From NCBI RefSeq assembly GCF_014645535.1, contig NZ_BMLX01000002.1, forward strand, positions 1 through 64,000: 64,000 nt of DNA. Direction: 5' to 3'. Numbering within the stretch: the first letter of the stretch is position 1; every line of letters begins with the position of its first letter. Below are positions 46,641 to 55,780 of this stretch, in pieces. Position numbers and translations under genes: made by a program. The notes beneath the pieces are model-generated. The model saw only the letters and a list, made by a program, of their open reading frames with translations. It did no database searches and was not told the DNA's origin. Origin of the DNA: Silvimonas iriomotensis. GTDB lineage: Bacteria; Pseudomonadota; Gammaproteobacteria; Burkholderiales; Chitinibacteraceae.

Positions 46641-46657
46641 GCGTGAGGCGTGAGGTG
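46638..46657 (+). repeat. Short degenerate TGAGGTG array at the SDR stop
   Basis: TGAGCG-TGAGGCG-TGAGGTG starts with the stop codon itself. It is the same unit as at 39635 and 41763 but only about three copies, the first two altered. Confidence 0.8.
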
Positions 46658-46781
46658 GGAGGAATACAGACCCGCCCCTGACCGCCGCGCGAAGGGCATT
46701 GGACATTGCAACGATAGAAGGAGCGGGCTGCAGCAGGTGAAGTGTGAAAAACAAGGCGGACCACCCTGGCATACGGGTTTT

Positions 46782-46811
46782 ACACCTCACTCATTGCGCC
46801 TCACTCCTCAC
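46782..46811 (-). repeat. Inverted TGAGG copies before the ABC ATPase gene
   Basis: On the minus strand this reads GTGAGGAGTGAGGCG, then AATGAGTGAGGTGT. It faces the array at 46638, and together they could pair in the mRNA between the SDR and ATPase genes. Confidence 0.7.
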
Positions 46812-46822
46812 AGGGAAACCCC

Positions 46823-47929
46823 ATGGCTTCTGTAACACTGCATCAGGTCAAGAAAAGCTACGGCGACACGGACATCATCCACGGCGTGGATCTGGCTATT
46901 GCCGATGGCGAGTTCGTGGTGCTGGTCGGGCCGTCCGGCTGCGGCAAGTCTACCTTGTTGCGCATGCTGGCCGGGCTGGAGGATATCTCTGGCGGGCAGA
47001 TCCGGATTGGCAACCGCGTGGTCAACGGCTTGCCGCCGCGCGATCGTGACATCGCCATGGTGTTCCAGAACTACGCGCTTTACCCGCACATGACGGTGGG
47101 CGAGAACATGACGTTTGCGCTGCGCCTGAAAAAGCAGCCAGAAGATGAAATCCGCCGCCGGCTGGACCAGGCCGCCACCATGCTGGGACTGGCGCATTTG
47201 CTGGAACGCTTTCCGCGCCAGCTCTCCGGCGGCCAGCGCCAGCGCGTGGCAATGGGCCGGGCCATTGTGCGTGATCCGCAGGTGTTTTTGTTTGACGAGC
47301 CGTTATCGAACCTGGACGCCAAATTGCGTGTGCAGATGCGGGCGGATATCAAGGCCTTGCATCAGCAACTGAAAACCACCTCGGTCTACGTCACGCATGA
47401 TCAGATCGAAGCCATGACCATGGCCGACCGCATTGTGGTGCTGCATGACGGCCTGATTGAACAAGTCGGCACGCCGCTGGCCTTGTACGACAATCCGGCC
47501 AACAAGTTTGTCGCGGGGTTTATTGGCTCGCCCGCCATGAATTTCTTGCCGGGCGCGTTGCGTCATGTTGCCGGTGGCACGGTGATTGATCTGGAAGATG
47601 GCCAGCACTGGCAAGTCAGCGCTCAGGAAGTCGGCGCGGTGGGCCAGAAAGTATGGCTGGGATTGCGGCCAGAGCATCTGCAGGTGGTGGAGGGGCATGG
47701 CCTGAATGCCACCATCCGCGTGGTCGAGCCCACCGGGGCCGATACGCATCTGATCATGAAACTGGGCCAGACCGAACTCTGCGCCACCGTGCGCGACCGT
47801 ATCAACGCGCAGTCCGGCCAGACCCTGCAACTGGCGCCCATGCCGGGCAAGGCTTATCTGTTTGATCACGCCACCGAGGCGCGCATTGCGCTGACTACCC
47901 CTGCCGCCACGCCGGAGGTGGTGCAATGA
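46823..47929 (+). CDS. ABC sugar importer ATPase (UgpC/MsmK/MalK type)
   Basis: 368 residues. Walker A is [11 protein letters not shown], the Q-loop is in [12 protein letters not shown], the signature is LSGGQRQR, and Walker B is [16 protein letters not shown]. The H-loop is [12 protein letters not shown]-terminal TOBE domain (about 240-360) is typical of CUT1 sugar importers and is where regulators can bind. It energises the two permeases at 51311 and 52215. Its stop overlaps the next start (ATGA). Confidence 0.94.
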   Translation: MASVTLHQVKKSYGDTDIIHGVDLAIADGEFVVLVGPSGCGKSTLLRMLAGLEDISGGQIRIGNRVVNGLPPRDRDIAMVFQNYALYPHMTVGENMTFALRLKKQPEDEIRRRLDQAATMLGLAHLLERFPRQLSGGQRQRVAMGRAIVRDPQVFLFDEPLSNLDAKLRVQMRADIKALHQQLKTTSVYVTHDQIEAMTMADRIVVLHDGLIEQVGTPLALYDNPANKFVAGFIGSPAMNFLPGALRHVAGGTVIDLEDGQHWQVSAQEVGAVGQKVWLGLRPEHLQVVEGHGLNATIRVVEPTGADTHLIMKLGQTELCATVRDRINAQSGQTLQLAPMPGKAYLFDHATEARIALTTPAATPEVVQ

Positions 47930-48936
47930 AAGTGACCGACCGGCGCGTGCTGGGGCGCAGCGGCATCGAAGTCACCGCCTTTGGCCTGGGCGGCGCGCCG
48001 CTGGCCGGGCTGTATCACGATGTGAGTGAGGCCGATGCCCGCGCCGCCATTGATGGCGCCTGGGACGCTGGCCTGCGGTATTTCGATACCGCGCCCTACT
48101 ACGGCTACACCAAGTCCGAACATCGCTTTGGCCAGGCGCTGCGGCAACATGCGCGCAGCGAGTTTGTCTTGTCGACCAAAGTGGGCCGCTTGTTGAAACC
48201 GGGCAACCCGCAAAGCGACGAAAACGGCTGGGTCAACCCGCTGCCGTTCGAGCCGCATTACGACTACAGCTACAGCGGCATCATGCGCTCGTATGAAGAC
48301 AGCCAGCAGCGCCTGGGCATGACGCAGATCGACATCCTGCTGGTGCACGATATCGGCCGGACCACACATCATGGCGAGCACGATCACTACATCAACCAGC
48401 TTACCGCCGGTGGCGGCTTGCAGGCGCTGGATGAACTGCGCAACAGCGGACAGATCCGCGCCGTCGGGCTGGGCGTGAACGAGTGGGAAATCGTCCACGA
48501 TGTCATGCAGGTGTTTGATCTGGACTGCTGCTTGCTGGCCGGCCGCTACACGCTGCTGGAGCAACAAACGCTCTCGCCGTTTCTGGACAACTGCGTGGCG
48601 CGCGGCGTGGGGATCATTCTGGGCGGGCCGTTCAACTCTGGCGTGCTGACCGGTAACCGCAAATACAACTACGCCGAGGCCCCGGCGCGCGTGCTGGAAC
48701 GCGTAGCCGCGCTGCAAGCGGTGAGCGATGAATTCGGCGTGCCCTTGCCGGCCGCGGCGTTGCAGTTTCCGCTGGCACACCCGGCGGTGGCCACCTGTAT
48801 TCCCGGTGGCAAAACCCTGGCGCAATTGCAGCAGAACTGCGCGTGGTTTGAACAAGCCATCCCGGCTGCGTTCTGGCAAACGCTGAAACAGCGCGGCCTG
48901 TTGCATGAAGCCGCCCCGCTGCCTGGCGAGGCCTGA
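47926..48936 (+). CDS. Aldo/keto reductase, probable L-fucose (D-threo-aldose) 1-dehydrogenase
   Basis: 336 residues, a TIM-barrel NAD(P) enzyme. It shows [20 protein letters not shown] with the catalytic Asp and Tyr, STKVGR with the Lys, and the His in [10 protein letters not shown]. This AKR branch includes D-threo-aldose 1-dehydrogenase and pyridoxal 4-dehydrogenase. In this operon it would oxidise the free sugar at C1 to the lactone, the first step of a non-phosphorylated pathway. It is translationally coupled to the ATPase gene by a 4-base overlap. Confidence 0.88.
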   Translation: MKVTDRRVLGRSGIEVTAFGLGGAPLAGLYHDVSEADARAAIDGAWDAGLRYFDTAPYYGYTKSEHRFGQALRQHARSEFVLSTKVGRLLKPGNPQSDENGWVNPLPFEPHYDYSYSGIMRSYEDSQQRLGMTQIDILLVHDIGRTTHHGEHDHYINQLTAGGGLQALDELRNSGQIRAVGLGVNEWEIVHDVMQVFDLDCCLLAGRYTLLEQQTLSPFLDNCVARGVGIILGGPFNSGVLTGNRKYNYAEAPARVLERVAALQAVSDEFGVPLPAAALQFPLAHPAVATCIPGGKTLAQLQQNCAWFEQAIPAAFWQTLKQRGLLHEAAPLPGEA

Positions 48937-48938
48937 CC

Positions 48939-49793
48939 ATGCGCATTGATGCCCACCAGCATTTCTGGGATCTCTCGCTGGCCGGTTACGACTGGCCCAC
49001 GCCAGAGCTGACCGCCATCTACCGCAGTTTCCGGCCGCTGGACCTGCAACCCCTGCTGGCCGCCAACGGTATTGACGGCACGGTGCTGGTGCAAACACGG
49101 CCATCAGTGGTCGAGAACTTTTATCTGACCGATCTGGCCGCGCGCCACCCGTTTATCCTGGGCGTCGTGGGCTGGCTGGATCTGGCCGCGCGCGACGCCC
49201 CGATCCGTATTGCCAAATGGGCCGAACAGGACAAGTTCAAAGGCGTGCGTCCCATGCTGCAAGGGCTGGATGACGACCGCTGGATTCTCCAGAGCGGGCT
49301 GGAGCCGGCCATTCGCGCACTCATGGCGCACGGCCTGAGCTTTGACGCGCTGGTCCTGCCCCGACACCTGCCCCATCTGGCGGTGTTTGCGCAGCGCTAC
49401 CCGGAACTGCCCATTGTCATTGATCACGCGGCCAAACCGGACATCGCCGCGCAAATCCTTGAGCCGTGGCGTGAAGACATTGCCGCGCTGGCCGCGCTAC
49501 CCAATGTGCATTGCAAATTCTCAGGCCTCGTGACGGAGGCGGCCACCGACTGGCACACCGATCACCTGCGCCCGTATTGCGAACATCTGCTGTCCATGTT
49601 CGGCCCGCAGCGGCTGATCTGGGGCAGCGATTGGCCGGTGTTGCGTCTGGCGGGGGATTACGCCCGCTGGTGCAGCACCACGGATGAATTGCTCGCCCCG
49701 CTAGACCCGACACAGCGCGCAGCCATCCTGGGCGATAACGCCGTCGCCTTCTACCGGCTTGCCGCTGCGCAGCCGGACACCACAAAAGCATGA
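48939..49793 (+). CDS. Amidohydrolase-2 family sugar lactonase (L-fuconolactonase type)
   Basis: 284 residues. It opens with the metal-binding IDAHQHFWD (His6, His8), then has a VIDHAAKPD strand, a KFSGLVTEA segment and the closing WGSDWPVLRL with the catalytic Asp. This matches the COG3618 lactonases that open L-fucono- or L-rhamnono-lactone. It starts two bases after the reductase stop, so the lactone made by the reductase is handed on directly. Confidence 0.9.
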   Translation: MRIDAHQHFWDLSLAGYDWPTPELTAIYRSFRPLDLQPLLAANGIDGTVLVQTRPSVVENFYLTDLAARHPFILGVVGWLDLAARDAPIRIAKWAEQDKFKGVRPMLQGLDDDRWILQSGLEPAIRALMAHGLSFDALVLPRHLPHLAVFAQRYPELPIVIDHAAKPDIAAQILEPWREDIAALAALPNVHCKFSGLVTEAATDWHTDHLRPYCEHLLSMFGPQRLIWGSDWPVLRLAGDYARWCSTTDELLAPLDPTQRAAILGDNAVAFYRLAAAQPDTTKA

Positions 49794-49819
49794 AGTGCAC
49801 ACGACTCTGGAGGCCTGAG

Positions 49820-51145
49820 ATGAAGAACCAACCGTTTGTTGCATCGCTGACGCTGTTATCGACCCTGGCCGCAACCCTGGTCATGCCCGCTGCCTGGGCC
49901 GGCCCGTATGACGGCTATACCCTGCGCGTGAAACTGATTGGCGGCGAGCAGTACGAGCCGCTGTATTCGGTGATCCCGGAGTGGGAAAAGAAAACCGGCG
50001 CCAAAGTGCAGATCGTATCGAGCAAGAGCCATTTCGAGCTGGACCGCGAACTCAAGCAGGACATCGCGTCGGGCAAGATCGATTACTGTCTGTTCTCTAA
50101 CCACACCAACTTTGCTGCGCAATACGTCACCATCACCCGCGACCTCAAACCGCTGGTGCCGGCTGATTTTGTCAGCAAGTTCTCGCCGCGCGTGATCCAG
50201 CAATCCACCATCAAGGGCAAGCTGCTGGAGATCCCGCGTCACTCTGACATCAGCGAGTTGTATTACAACAAGAAAGCGTATGACGACCCGGCCAACAAGG
50301 CCGCGTACAAGGCCAAATTCGGCAAGGATCTGGCCCCGCCGCAAACCTGGGATGAAGTCGCCCAGCAAGCGAAATTCTTTGCCAAACCGCCCAACTTTTA
50401 CGGCACACAATTTGCCGGCAAAGATGAAGCGATCACCGGCCGCTTCTATGAAATGCTCGTTGCCAATGGCGGGCAGTTGTTCGACAAGAACTTCAAGCCC
50501 ACCTTCAACAGCCCGGCGGGTGTGAAGTCGCTCAACTGGTTTGTTGATCTGTACAAATCCGGCGCCGTACCCAAAGGCGCGCCCAACTATGTGTGGGATG
50601 ACCTGGGCAACGGCTTTGCCAGCGGCACGGTGGCGCTGGATCTGGACTGGGGCGGCTGGGCCAGCTTTTTCAACGATCCCAAGAGCAGCAAGATCGCCGG
50701 CAATGTCGGCATTGTCCGCGCGCCCAAGGGCTCGTCTGGCAAGCGCACCGGCTGGTCTGGTTCGCACTCGTTCTCTATCACCCAGTCTTGCGACAACCCC
50801 AAGGCCGCAGCTGATTTCCTGATGTTCATTACCGGCTTTGACGCCCAGATGCTGGAAGCCCGCCGTGGCCTGATGCCAACCCGGCTGGATGCCCAGCAGG
50901 CCGCCCTGGCCGAGTTCAAAGCCAAGAACGAGACCTATCTGACCGAGGTGTTCAACACCTTTGCCGCCGGCATGCGGGAAGATTCGTTCACCCCGCCGCT
51001 GATCCCGGAATGGGTTGAGGTCTCCAACAGCATCTGGCCAGAACTGCAAAAGGCGATTGTCGGCGACAAGACCAGCAAGCAGGCGCTGGACGATGCCGCG
51101 AAAAAAGTCGAGGCCTTGATGGATGACGCCGGGTATTACAAGTGA
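49820..51145 (+). CDS. ABC sugar importer periplasmic binding protein
   Basis: 441 residues with a Sec signal (MKNQPFVASLTLLSTLAATLVMPAAWA), which is followed by a family-1 (MalE-like) two-lobe binding protein. Features: FSNHTNFAAQYV, EIPRHSDISELYYNKKAYD, a Trp-rich segment WGGWASFF and the helix SHSFSITQSCDNPKAAADFL. The GGAGG ribosome site at seven bases from the ATG is the strongest of the operon, in keeping with the high level needed for a binding protein. The TGA stop forms the first bases of a heptamer array. Confidence 0.93.
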   Translation: MKNQPFVASLTLLSTLAATLVMPAAWAGPYDGYTLRVKLIGGEQYEPLYSVIPEWEKKTGAKVQIVSSKSHFELDRELKQDIASGKIDYCLFSNHTNFAAQYVTITRDLKPLVPADFVSKFSPRVIQQSTIKGKLLEIPRHSDISELYYNKKAYDDPANKAAYKAKFGKDLAPPQTWDEVAQQAKFFAKPPNFYGTQFAGKDEAITGRFYEMLVANGGQLFDKNFKPTFNSPAGVKSLNWFVDLYKSGAVPKGAPNYVWDDLGNGFASGTVALDLDWGGWASFFNDPKSSKIAGNVGIVRAPKGSSGKRTGWSGSHSFSITQSCDNPKAAADFLMFITGFDAQMLEARRGLMPTRLDAQQAALAEFKAKNETYLTEVFNTFAAGMREDSFTPPLIPEWVEVSNSIWPELQKAIVGDKTSKQALDDAAKKVEALMDDAGYYK

Positions 51146-51177
51146 GGTGTGAGGTGTGAGGTGTGAGGTGTGAGGTG
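51143..51177 (+). repeat. TGAGGTG heptamer array, five copies
   Basis: Five perfect tandem units that begin with the stop codon of the binding-protein gene. It lies at the junction to the first permease gene. Confidence 0.95.
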
Positions 51178-51194
51178 TGCCGGATTGTGCGGGC

Positions 51195-51207
51195 CACCTC
51201 ACCTCCC
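51195..51207 (-). repeat. Inverted heptamer copy (CACCTCACCTCCC)
   Basis: The complement reads GGGAGGTGAGGTG, the same unit as in the array 18 bases upstream. An mRNA stem between the two is possible, just after the binding-protein stop codon. Confidence 0.8.
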
Positions 51208-51310
51208 GCGCCATCACTTCGTCGTTCCGGCACGACCTTGCTGACCGTACAACGCAGGATTCACGCCTTCGGTTTGATCGGGGCGACAAGATGACGAAAC
51301 GGACCCAACC

Positions 51311-52213
51311 ATGAAACTGTTGCGAAAACTCCCGCCAGAAGCGCGCCTGTTGTTACCGGCGTTTGTGGTCATCCTTGTCGTGGTGGCGGTGCCGCTGCTG
51401 TTCTCGCTGTACACCAGTTTCACCAGTTACCGCCTGGTGCGGCCAGAAACCATCTGGAACGTGGTCTGGTTCAAAAACTACATCAAGTTGTTCGGGTCGA
51501 GCGATTTCTGGTGGGCGTTTGGCCGCACGGTGCTGTTCCTGACCGTGGTACTCAACCTGGAAATGCTGTTTGGCCTGGCGCTGGCCTTGCTGGTCAACCA
51601 GGTCACGCGCGGGCAGCGCATGCTGCGCACCATCATGATGTTCCCGATGATGTTCTCGCCGGTGCTGGTGGGGTTCCAGTTCAAGTTCATGTTCAACGAC
51701 AACATCGGCATCGTGAACCATATCTTGCAGAACTGGTTTGGCGTCACCCAGGCGATTCCATGGCTGGTAGAAAGCCACCTGGCGTTTTTCTCGCTGGCCT
51801 GTGCAGAAATCTGGAACAGCACCGCCGTGTTTGCCATCTTGCTGCTGGCCGGGCTGATGGCCATGCCGCAAGACCCGCTGGAAGCCGCGCGGGTAGACGG
51901 CTGCACGCCGTGGCAGGCGTTCCGGCACGTCACCCTGCCGTTCCTGATGCCGTTTGTGTATATCGCCATGACCATCCGCTCGCTGGATGTCGGGCGGGCG
52001 TTTGATATCGTCAAGATCATGACCAATGGCGGCCCGGCCGGCCGTACCGAACTGATCTGGACCCTCTCTGCCCGCGCCGGTTATGAAGACGCGCGCATGG
52101 GCTACGCCAATGCCATGTCTTATGTGGCGGTGCTGCTATCAATTGCCTTCACCGTGCATTTCTTTCGCAAGCTCAATGCCTCCCGCCAGTTCCTGAACGA
52201 AGTGGATGCCTGA
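51311..52213 (+). CDS. ABC sugar importer permease 1 (MalF/UgpA type)
   Basis: 300 residues, six membrane helices. The EAA loop that docks to the ATPase is EAARVDGCTPWQAFRHVTLP, and MMFPMMFSPVLVGFQFK is a typical core helix. It forms the membrane channel with the following permease. The gap of 165 bases after the binding-protein gene carries the heptamer element and may set different expression levels. Confidence 0.92.
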   Translation: MKLLRKLPPEARLLLPAFVVILVVVAVPLLFSLYTSFTSYRLVRPETIWNVVWFKNYIKLFGSSDFWWAFGRTVLFLTVVLNLEMLFGLALALLVNQVTRGQRMLRTIMMFPMMFSPVLVGFQFKFMFNDNIGIVNHILQNWFGVTQAIPWLVESHLAFFSLACAEIWNSTAVFAILLLAGLMAMPQDPLEAARVDGCTPWQAFRHVTLPFLMPFVYIAMTIRSLDVGRAFDIVKIMTNGGPAGRTELIWTLSARAGYEDARMGYANAMSYVAVLLSIAFTVHFFRKLNASRQFLNEVDA

Positions 52214-52214
52214 C

Positions 52215-53186
52215 ATGACCCAGTCCGCCCTTACCCTTGACCGCAACCCGGCGCTGGCCCGCACGCTGGAAACCACCCCGCCCGGCGGCGCGCTGCCAGA
52301 ACTCTCCGGGCTGGATGACGAACCGGTCAAGGAACCCTGGCTGCCCGCCGCGCTGCTGATGCGCTGGGGCGTCCGGGTGTGCGTGTTCATCGCCATGTGC
52401 CTGATCATGCTGCCTGGCTTGTGGGTCATGCTCAACGCGTTCCGCACCAACGTCGCCATCCTGGCGCGCGACAGCATTTTTGCGGCGACCAGCTATACGC
52501 TGGACAACTTCCGCGACGTCTTCGGCATGGGCGATACGGCGGGGATTCCGGTCAAGGCGTACTTTGTGAATTCGCTGGTGATCTCCGTCACCAGCACGGT
52601 GATCGCCATCGCCATTGGCCTGGCCGGCGGTTACGCCTTTGCCCGCTACAAGTTCCGCTTCAAGAAAACGCTGTTTGTCGGCCTGATGCTCAGCCGCGCG
52701 GTACCGGGCATTGCGCTGTCTTTGCCCGTGTTCATCATCTGGTCCTGGCTGGGGCTGATTGATACCAAGGTCGGCACCATCATTGTGTACGTCGCCATGA
52801 ACGTGCCGTTCTCGGTCTGGCTGATTGACGGGTTTTTCCGGCAGATTCCCAAAGAACTGGCCGAAGCCGCCGAAATTGACGGTTGCACACGCTGGCAAGC
52901 GTTCTGGCAGGTGGAGTTTCCCATGGCCAAATCCGGCATTGCCTCTGCCGCCATCTTTGCCTTTCTGACCGCCTGGAACGAGTTCGCCCTGGCATCACAA
53001 CTGACCCGCAGCACCGACACCAAAACCCTGCCGGTGGGGCTGATGGATTTCACCGCGCAATTCACCATCAACTGGGCCGGCATGTGCGCGCTGGCGGTGA
53101 TCATCATCATCCCCGCGCTGATCCTGACTTTTATCGTGCAAAAGCACCTGATTGCCGGGCTGACTTTTGGCGGCGTGAAGGGGTAA
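52215..53186 (+). CDS. ABC sugar importer permease 2 (MalG/UgpE type)
   Basis: 323 residues with a long polar N-terminus (about 50 residues) and six membrane helices. The EAA loop is EAAEIDGCTRWQAFWQVEFP, and the C-terminal segment AFLTAWNEFALASQLT is typical of MalG-type subunits. The start at 52215 follows the permease-1 stop directly; an ATG at 52206 inside that gene would add three residues. It completes the importer. Confidence 0.92.
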   Translation: MTQSALTLDRNPALARTLETTPPGGALPELSGLDDEPVKEPWLPAALLMRWGVRVCVFIAMCLIMLPGLWVMLNAFRTNVAILARDSIFAATSYTLDNFRDVFGMGDTAGIPVKAYFVNSLVISVTSTVIAIAIGLAGGYAFARYKFRFKKTLFVGLMLSRAVPGIALSLPVFIIWSWLGLIDTKVGTIIVYVAMNVPFSVWLIDGFFRQIPKELAEAAEIDGCTRWQAFWQVEFPMAKSGIASAAIFAFLTAWNEFALASQLTRSTDTKTLPVGLMDFTAQFTINWAGMCALAVIIIIPALILTFIVQKHLIAGLTFGGVKG

Positions 53187-53190
53187 GCAC

Positions 53191-53520
53191 ATGCAACGCA
53201 TGGGCATGGTGATTGGCATCAAGCCGGAACTGATCGACGAATACAAACGCCTGCACGCAGCGTGCTGGCCAGAGATTCTGGCCGGTCTGGCTGCGGCCCA
53301 TGTGAAGAACTACAGCATCTTTTTGCGCGAGCCGGAAAACCTGCTGTTCGGGTATTGGGAATACCACGGTGCAGACTTTGCGGCGGATATGAAATCCATT
53401 TCTGATCAGGACGTTACCCGACGCTGGTGGGCGCTGTGTTCGCCTTGCCAGGTGCCGCTGCCAAGCCGCAATCCCGGGGAGCATTGGGCGGGGATGGCGC
53501 TGGTGTTTCATATGGATTGA
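53191..53520 (+). CDS. RhaM-family sugar mutarotase
   Basis: 109 residues. It resembles L-rhamnose mutarotase: the N-terminal GMVIGIKPELIDEYKRLHAACWPEI, the NYSIFLREPENLLFGYWEY strand and the VTRRWWALC helix with the conserved Trp residues. Such enzymes exchange alpha and beta anomers so that the correct one reaches the dehydrogenase. The ribosome site AAGGGG lies within the permease stop region, so translation is coupled. In this operon the substrate is more likely L-fucose than rhamnose, as no rhamnose isomerase or kinase genes are present. Confidence 0.88.
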   Translation: MQRMGMVIGIKPELIDEYKRLHAACWPEILAGLAAAHVKNYSIFLREPENLLFGYWEYHGADFAADMKSISDQDVTRRWWALCSPCQVPLPSRNPGEHWAGMALVFHMD

Positions 53521-53556
53521 TGCCGGTTGGCGGCATGGCGAGAAAAAGTCCGGGGC

Positions 53557-53613
53557 AGCTTTCTTTGGCCCACTTTTCCTGGGGCTGCCAAGGTTGCCAA
53601 CCCAAAGAAAAAC
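53557..53613. repeat. Imperfect inverted repeat related to the 45659 hairpin
   Basis: TTTCTTTGG (53560-53568) pairs with CCAAAGAAA (53602-53610) across a 33-base loop rich in G and C. The same arms form the perfect hairpin at 45659. It lies in the 183-base gap between the mutarotase and the enolase-type dehydratase. Confidence 0.7.
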
Positions 53614-53703
53614 GGCTTGTTCCCGGCCCCGGGGTAGAAAAGCTTTTACGCGCGCCAAAGGCGCTAACAACCGTCTTTCGCAAAAAGGCAAAGCCACATC
53701 ACC

Positions 53704-54807
53704 ATGGCCAAAATCACCGCAGTCCACCTTTACCTTGTTAACCTGCCCCCCAAAACAGTCAGAACGGATGCCATCCAGTCGTTCGTGACCCAGGAAACGC
53801 CCATCGTCCGCATCGTCTGCGACGACGGTTCTGAGGGCATCGGCTACAGCTATACCATCGGCACCGGTGGTTCCTCAGTCATTGCCCTCATCAAAGACCA
53901 CCTCGCCCCACAATTACCTGGCCGTGATCCGGCCTGCGTCGAGGCCATCTGGCGTGACTTGCTGTTTCATACGCATGCCACCGCCGTCGGCGCGATCACC
54001 AGCCTGGCACTGGCCGCCATCGATACCGCCTTGTGGGACTGGCGGGCCCGGCGCGCAGATTTACCGCTCTGGCAATTGCTGGGTGGGGCGCAGCCGCAAG
54101 TGCCGGTCTACACCACCGAAGGCGGCTGGTTGCAGTTACCGCAATCGGCGCTGGTAGAACAAACACTGGCCGCCCGGGCCGCCGGCTTCAAAGGCGCCAA
54201 ACTGAAAGTGGGCAAACCGCATCTGGCCGAAGACGTGCGCCGCCTGCATGCCGTGCGCGAGGCGGTGGGTGATGACTTTGAATTGATGGTGGATGCCAAT
54301 CAGGCCTTCAGCGTTTCTGAAGCAATGCGCCGCGCCGACGTGCTGGCGGGCGTCAATCTGGCCTGGCTGGAAGAACCCCTGCCCGCCGATAACGTCGCCG
54401 GCCACACCCAGCTGGCCGCGCACAGCCGTATTCCGATTGCGGTGGGTGAATCGCTCTACAGCCCCGGGCAGTTTGCGGATTACATCCAGCACAAGGCGTG
54501 TTCAATCATCCAGGTGGACGTTGCGCGCGTGGGCGGAATTACGCCATGGCTGAAAGTGGCGCACATGGCCGCTTGCCACAATCTGGCGGTGTGCCCGCAC
54601 TTTTTGATGGAATTACACGTGAGCTTGTGTTCTGCCGTGCCCAACGCAGCGTGGCTGGAATATATTCCGCAACTTGATGACGTGACCGCCCGCCCCATCC
54701 GCATTACCGATGGCATGGCAACGCCGCCAGATGAAGCCGGTCTTGGCATCGCCTGGGACTGGCCGGTGCTGGAAAAGCGCAGCCTCTTTCGTCATACCCT
54801 TTCTTGA
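53704..54807 (+). CDS. Enolase-superfamily (mandelate racemase type) sugar-acid dehydratase
   Basis: 367 residues. The N-terminal capping domain leads to a barrel with KLKVGKP (the Lys of the K-x-K pair), the metal ligands in DANQAF, LEEPLP and GESLY, and the His in PHFLMELH. This set is that of the mandelate racemase subgroup. It is shorter than the typical L-fuconate dehydratase of Xanthomonas (about 440 residues) and could dehydrate another acid or isomerise a lactone. It is the second candidate dehydratase of the operon. Confidence 0.9.
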   Translation: MAKITAVHLYLVNLPPKTVRTDAIQSFVTQETPIVRIVCDDGSEGIGYSYTIGTGGSSVIALIKDHLAPQLPGRDPACVEAIWRDLLFHTHATAVGAITSLALAAIDTALWDWRARRADLPLWQLLGGAQPQVPVYTTEGGWLQLPQSALVEQTLAARAAGFKGAKLKVGKPHLAEDVRRLHAVREAVGDDFELMVDANQAFSVSEAMRRADVLAGVNLAWLEEPLPADNVAGHTQLAAHSRIPIAVGESLYSPGQFADYIQHKACSIIQVDVARVGGITPWLKVAHMAACHNLAVCPHFLMELHVSLCSAVPNAAWLEYIPQLDDVTARPIRITDGMATPPDEAGLGIAWDWPVLEKRSLFRHTLS

Positions 54808-54825
54808 TCCACTGGAAACAACCTC

Positions 54826-55683
54826 ATGAAATTGCTGCGATACGGCCCCATCGGCCATGAAAAACCCGCCGCCCTGGACGCCAGCGGCCAGATCCGTGAT
54901 CTGTCCATGCTGCTACCCGACATCACGGGCAAACAGCTGGATGCAGTCACGCTCAATGCGCTGGACGCCCTGGACCTGAGCCGACTGCCGGTGGTGGATC
55001 AGGGCGTGCGGATTGGCTGCCCGGTGGCGGGCGTCGGCAAGATCATTTGCGTGGGTCTGAACTATGCCGACCATGCGCGCGAATCGGGCCTGGAACCGCC
55101 ACCAGAACCGGTGCTGTTCATGAAGCCGGCCAGTTCCATCGTCGGCCCTGCTGACAACGTGATCATCCCGCGTGGCTCGGTGAAAACCGACTGGGAAGTG
55201 GAACTGGGTGTGGTGATCGGCAAGGCGGCCAGTTATGTCGATGAGGCCGCGGCGCTGGATCATGTGGCAGGTTATGTGGTGATCAACGATGTGTCAGAGC
55301 GCGAGTTCCAGCTGGAGCGTGCCGGCCAGTGGGACAAGGGCAAGGGCTGCGATACGTTCTCCCCCATCGGGCCATGGCTGGTCACGCGCGATGAAGTGAC
55401 CGACCCGCACCAACTGAACCTGTGGCTGGAGGTAAACGGCCGCCGCGTGCAGGACAGCAGCACCAGCCAGTTCATTTTCGGCATCCCCAAACTGGTGTCA
55501 TACATCAGCCAGTTCATGACGCTTCATCCCGGGGACATCATCAGCACCGGCACCCCGCCGGGCGTGGGGCTGGGGCAGAAACCCGCACCGTGGTATCTGC
55601 AAGCCGGCGACACCATGCGCCTTGGCATTGCCGGCCTGGGCGAGCAGCAACAAACGCTGGTGGCCTGGTCGCGGGCAGACTGA
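54826..55683 (+). CDS. FAH-family hydrolase, probable 2,4-diketo-3-deoxy-L-fuconate hydrolase
   Basis: 285 residues. The metal ligands appear in KTDWEVELGVVIGK and INDVSEREFQ. The segment GLNYADHARESGLEPPPEPVLFMK and the C-terminal GDIISTGTPPGVGLGQKP are typical of the fumarylacetoacetate hydrolase fold in sugar pathways, where it splits the 2,4-diketo acid to pyruvate and L-lactate. It starts 18 bases after the dehydratase gene. It is the last gene of the operon and completes the pathway. Confidence 0.9.
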   Translation: MKLLRYGPIGHEKPAALDASGQIRDLSMLLPDITGKQLDAVTLNALDALDLSRLPVVDQGVRIGCPVAGVGKIICVGLNYADHARESGLEPPPEPVLFMKPASSIVGPADNVIIPRGSVKTDWEVELGVVIGKAASYVDEAAALDHVAGYVVINDVSEREFQLERAGQWDKGKGCDTFSPIGPWLVTRDEVTDPHQLNLWLEVNGRRVQDSSTSQFIFGIPKLVSYISQFMTLHPGDIISTGTPPGVGLGQKPAPWYLQAGDTMRLGIAGLGEQQQTLVAWSRAD

Positions 55684-55780
55684 GTGTCGGGCAAGCGGGG
55701 CAGCCGGTATACTGTTGGCCCGCCAGGCCGGCTATGATCGGAGCTGGCCCCCACTCCACCCTGACTGCCTGACGCCGCCC

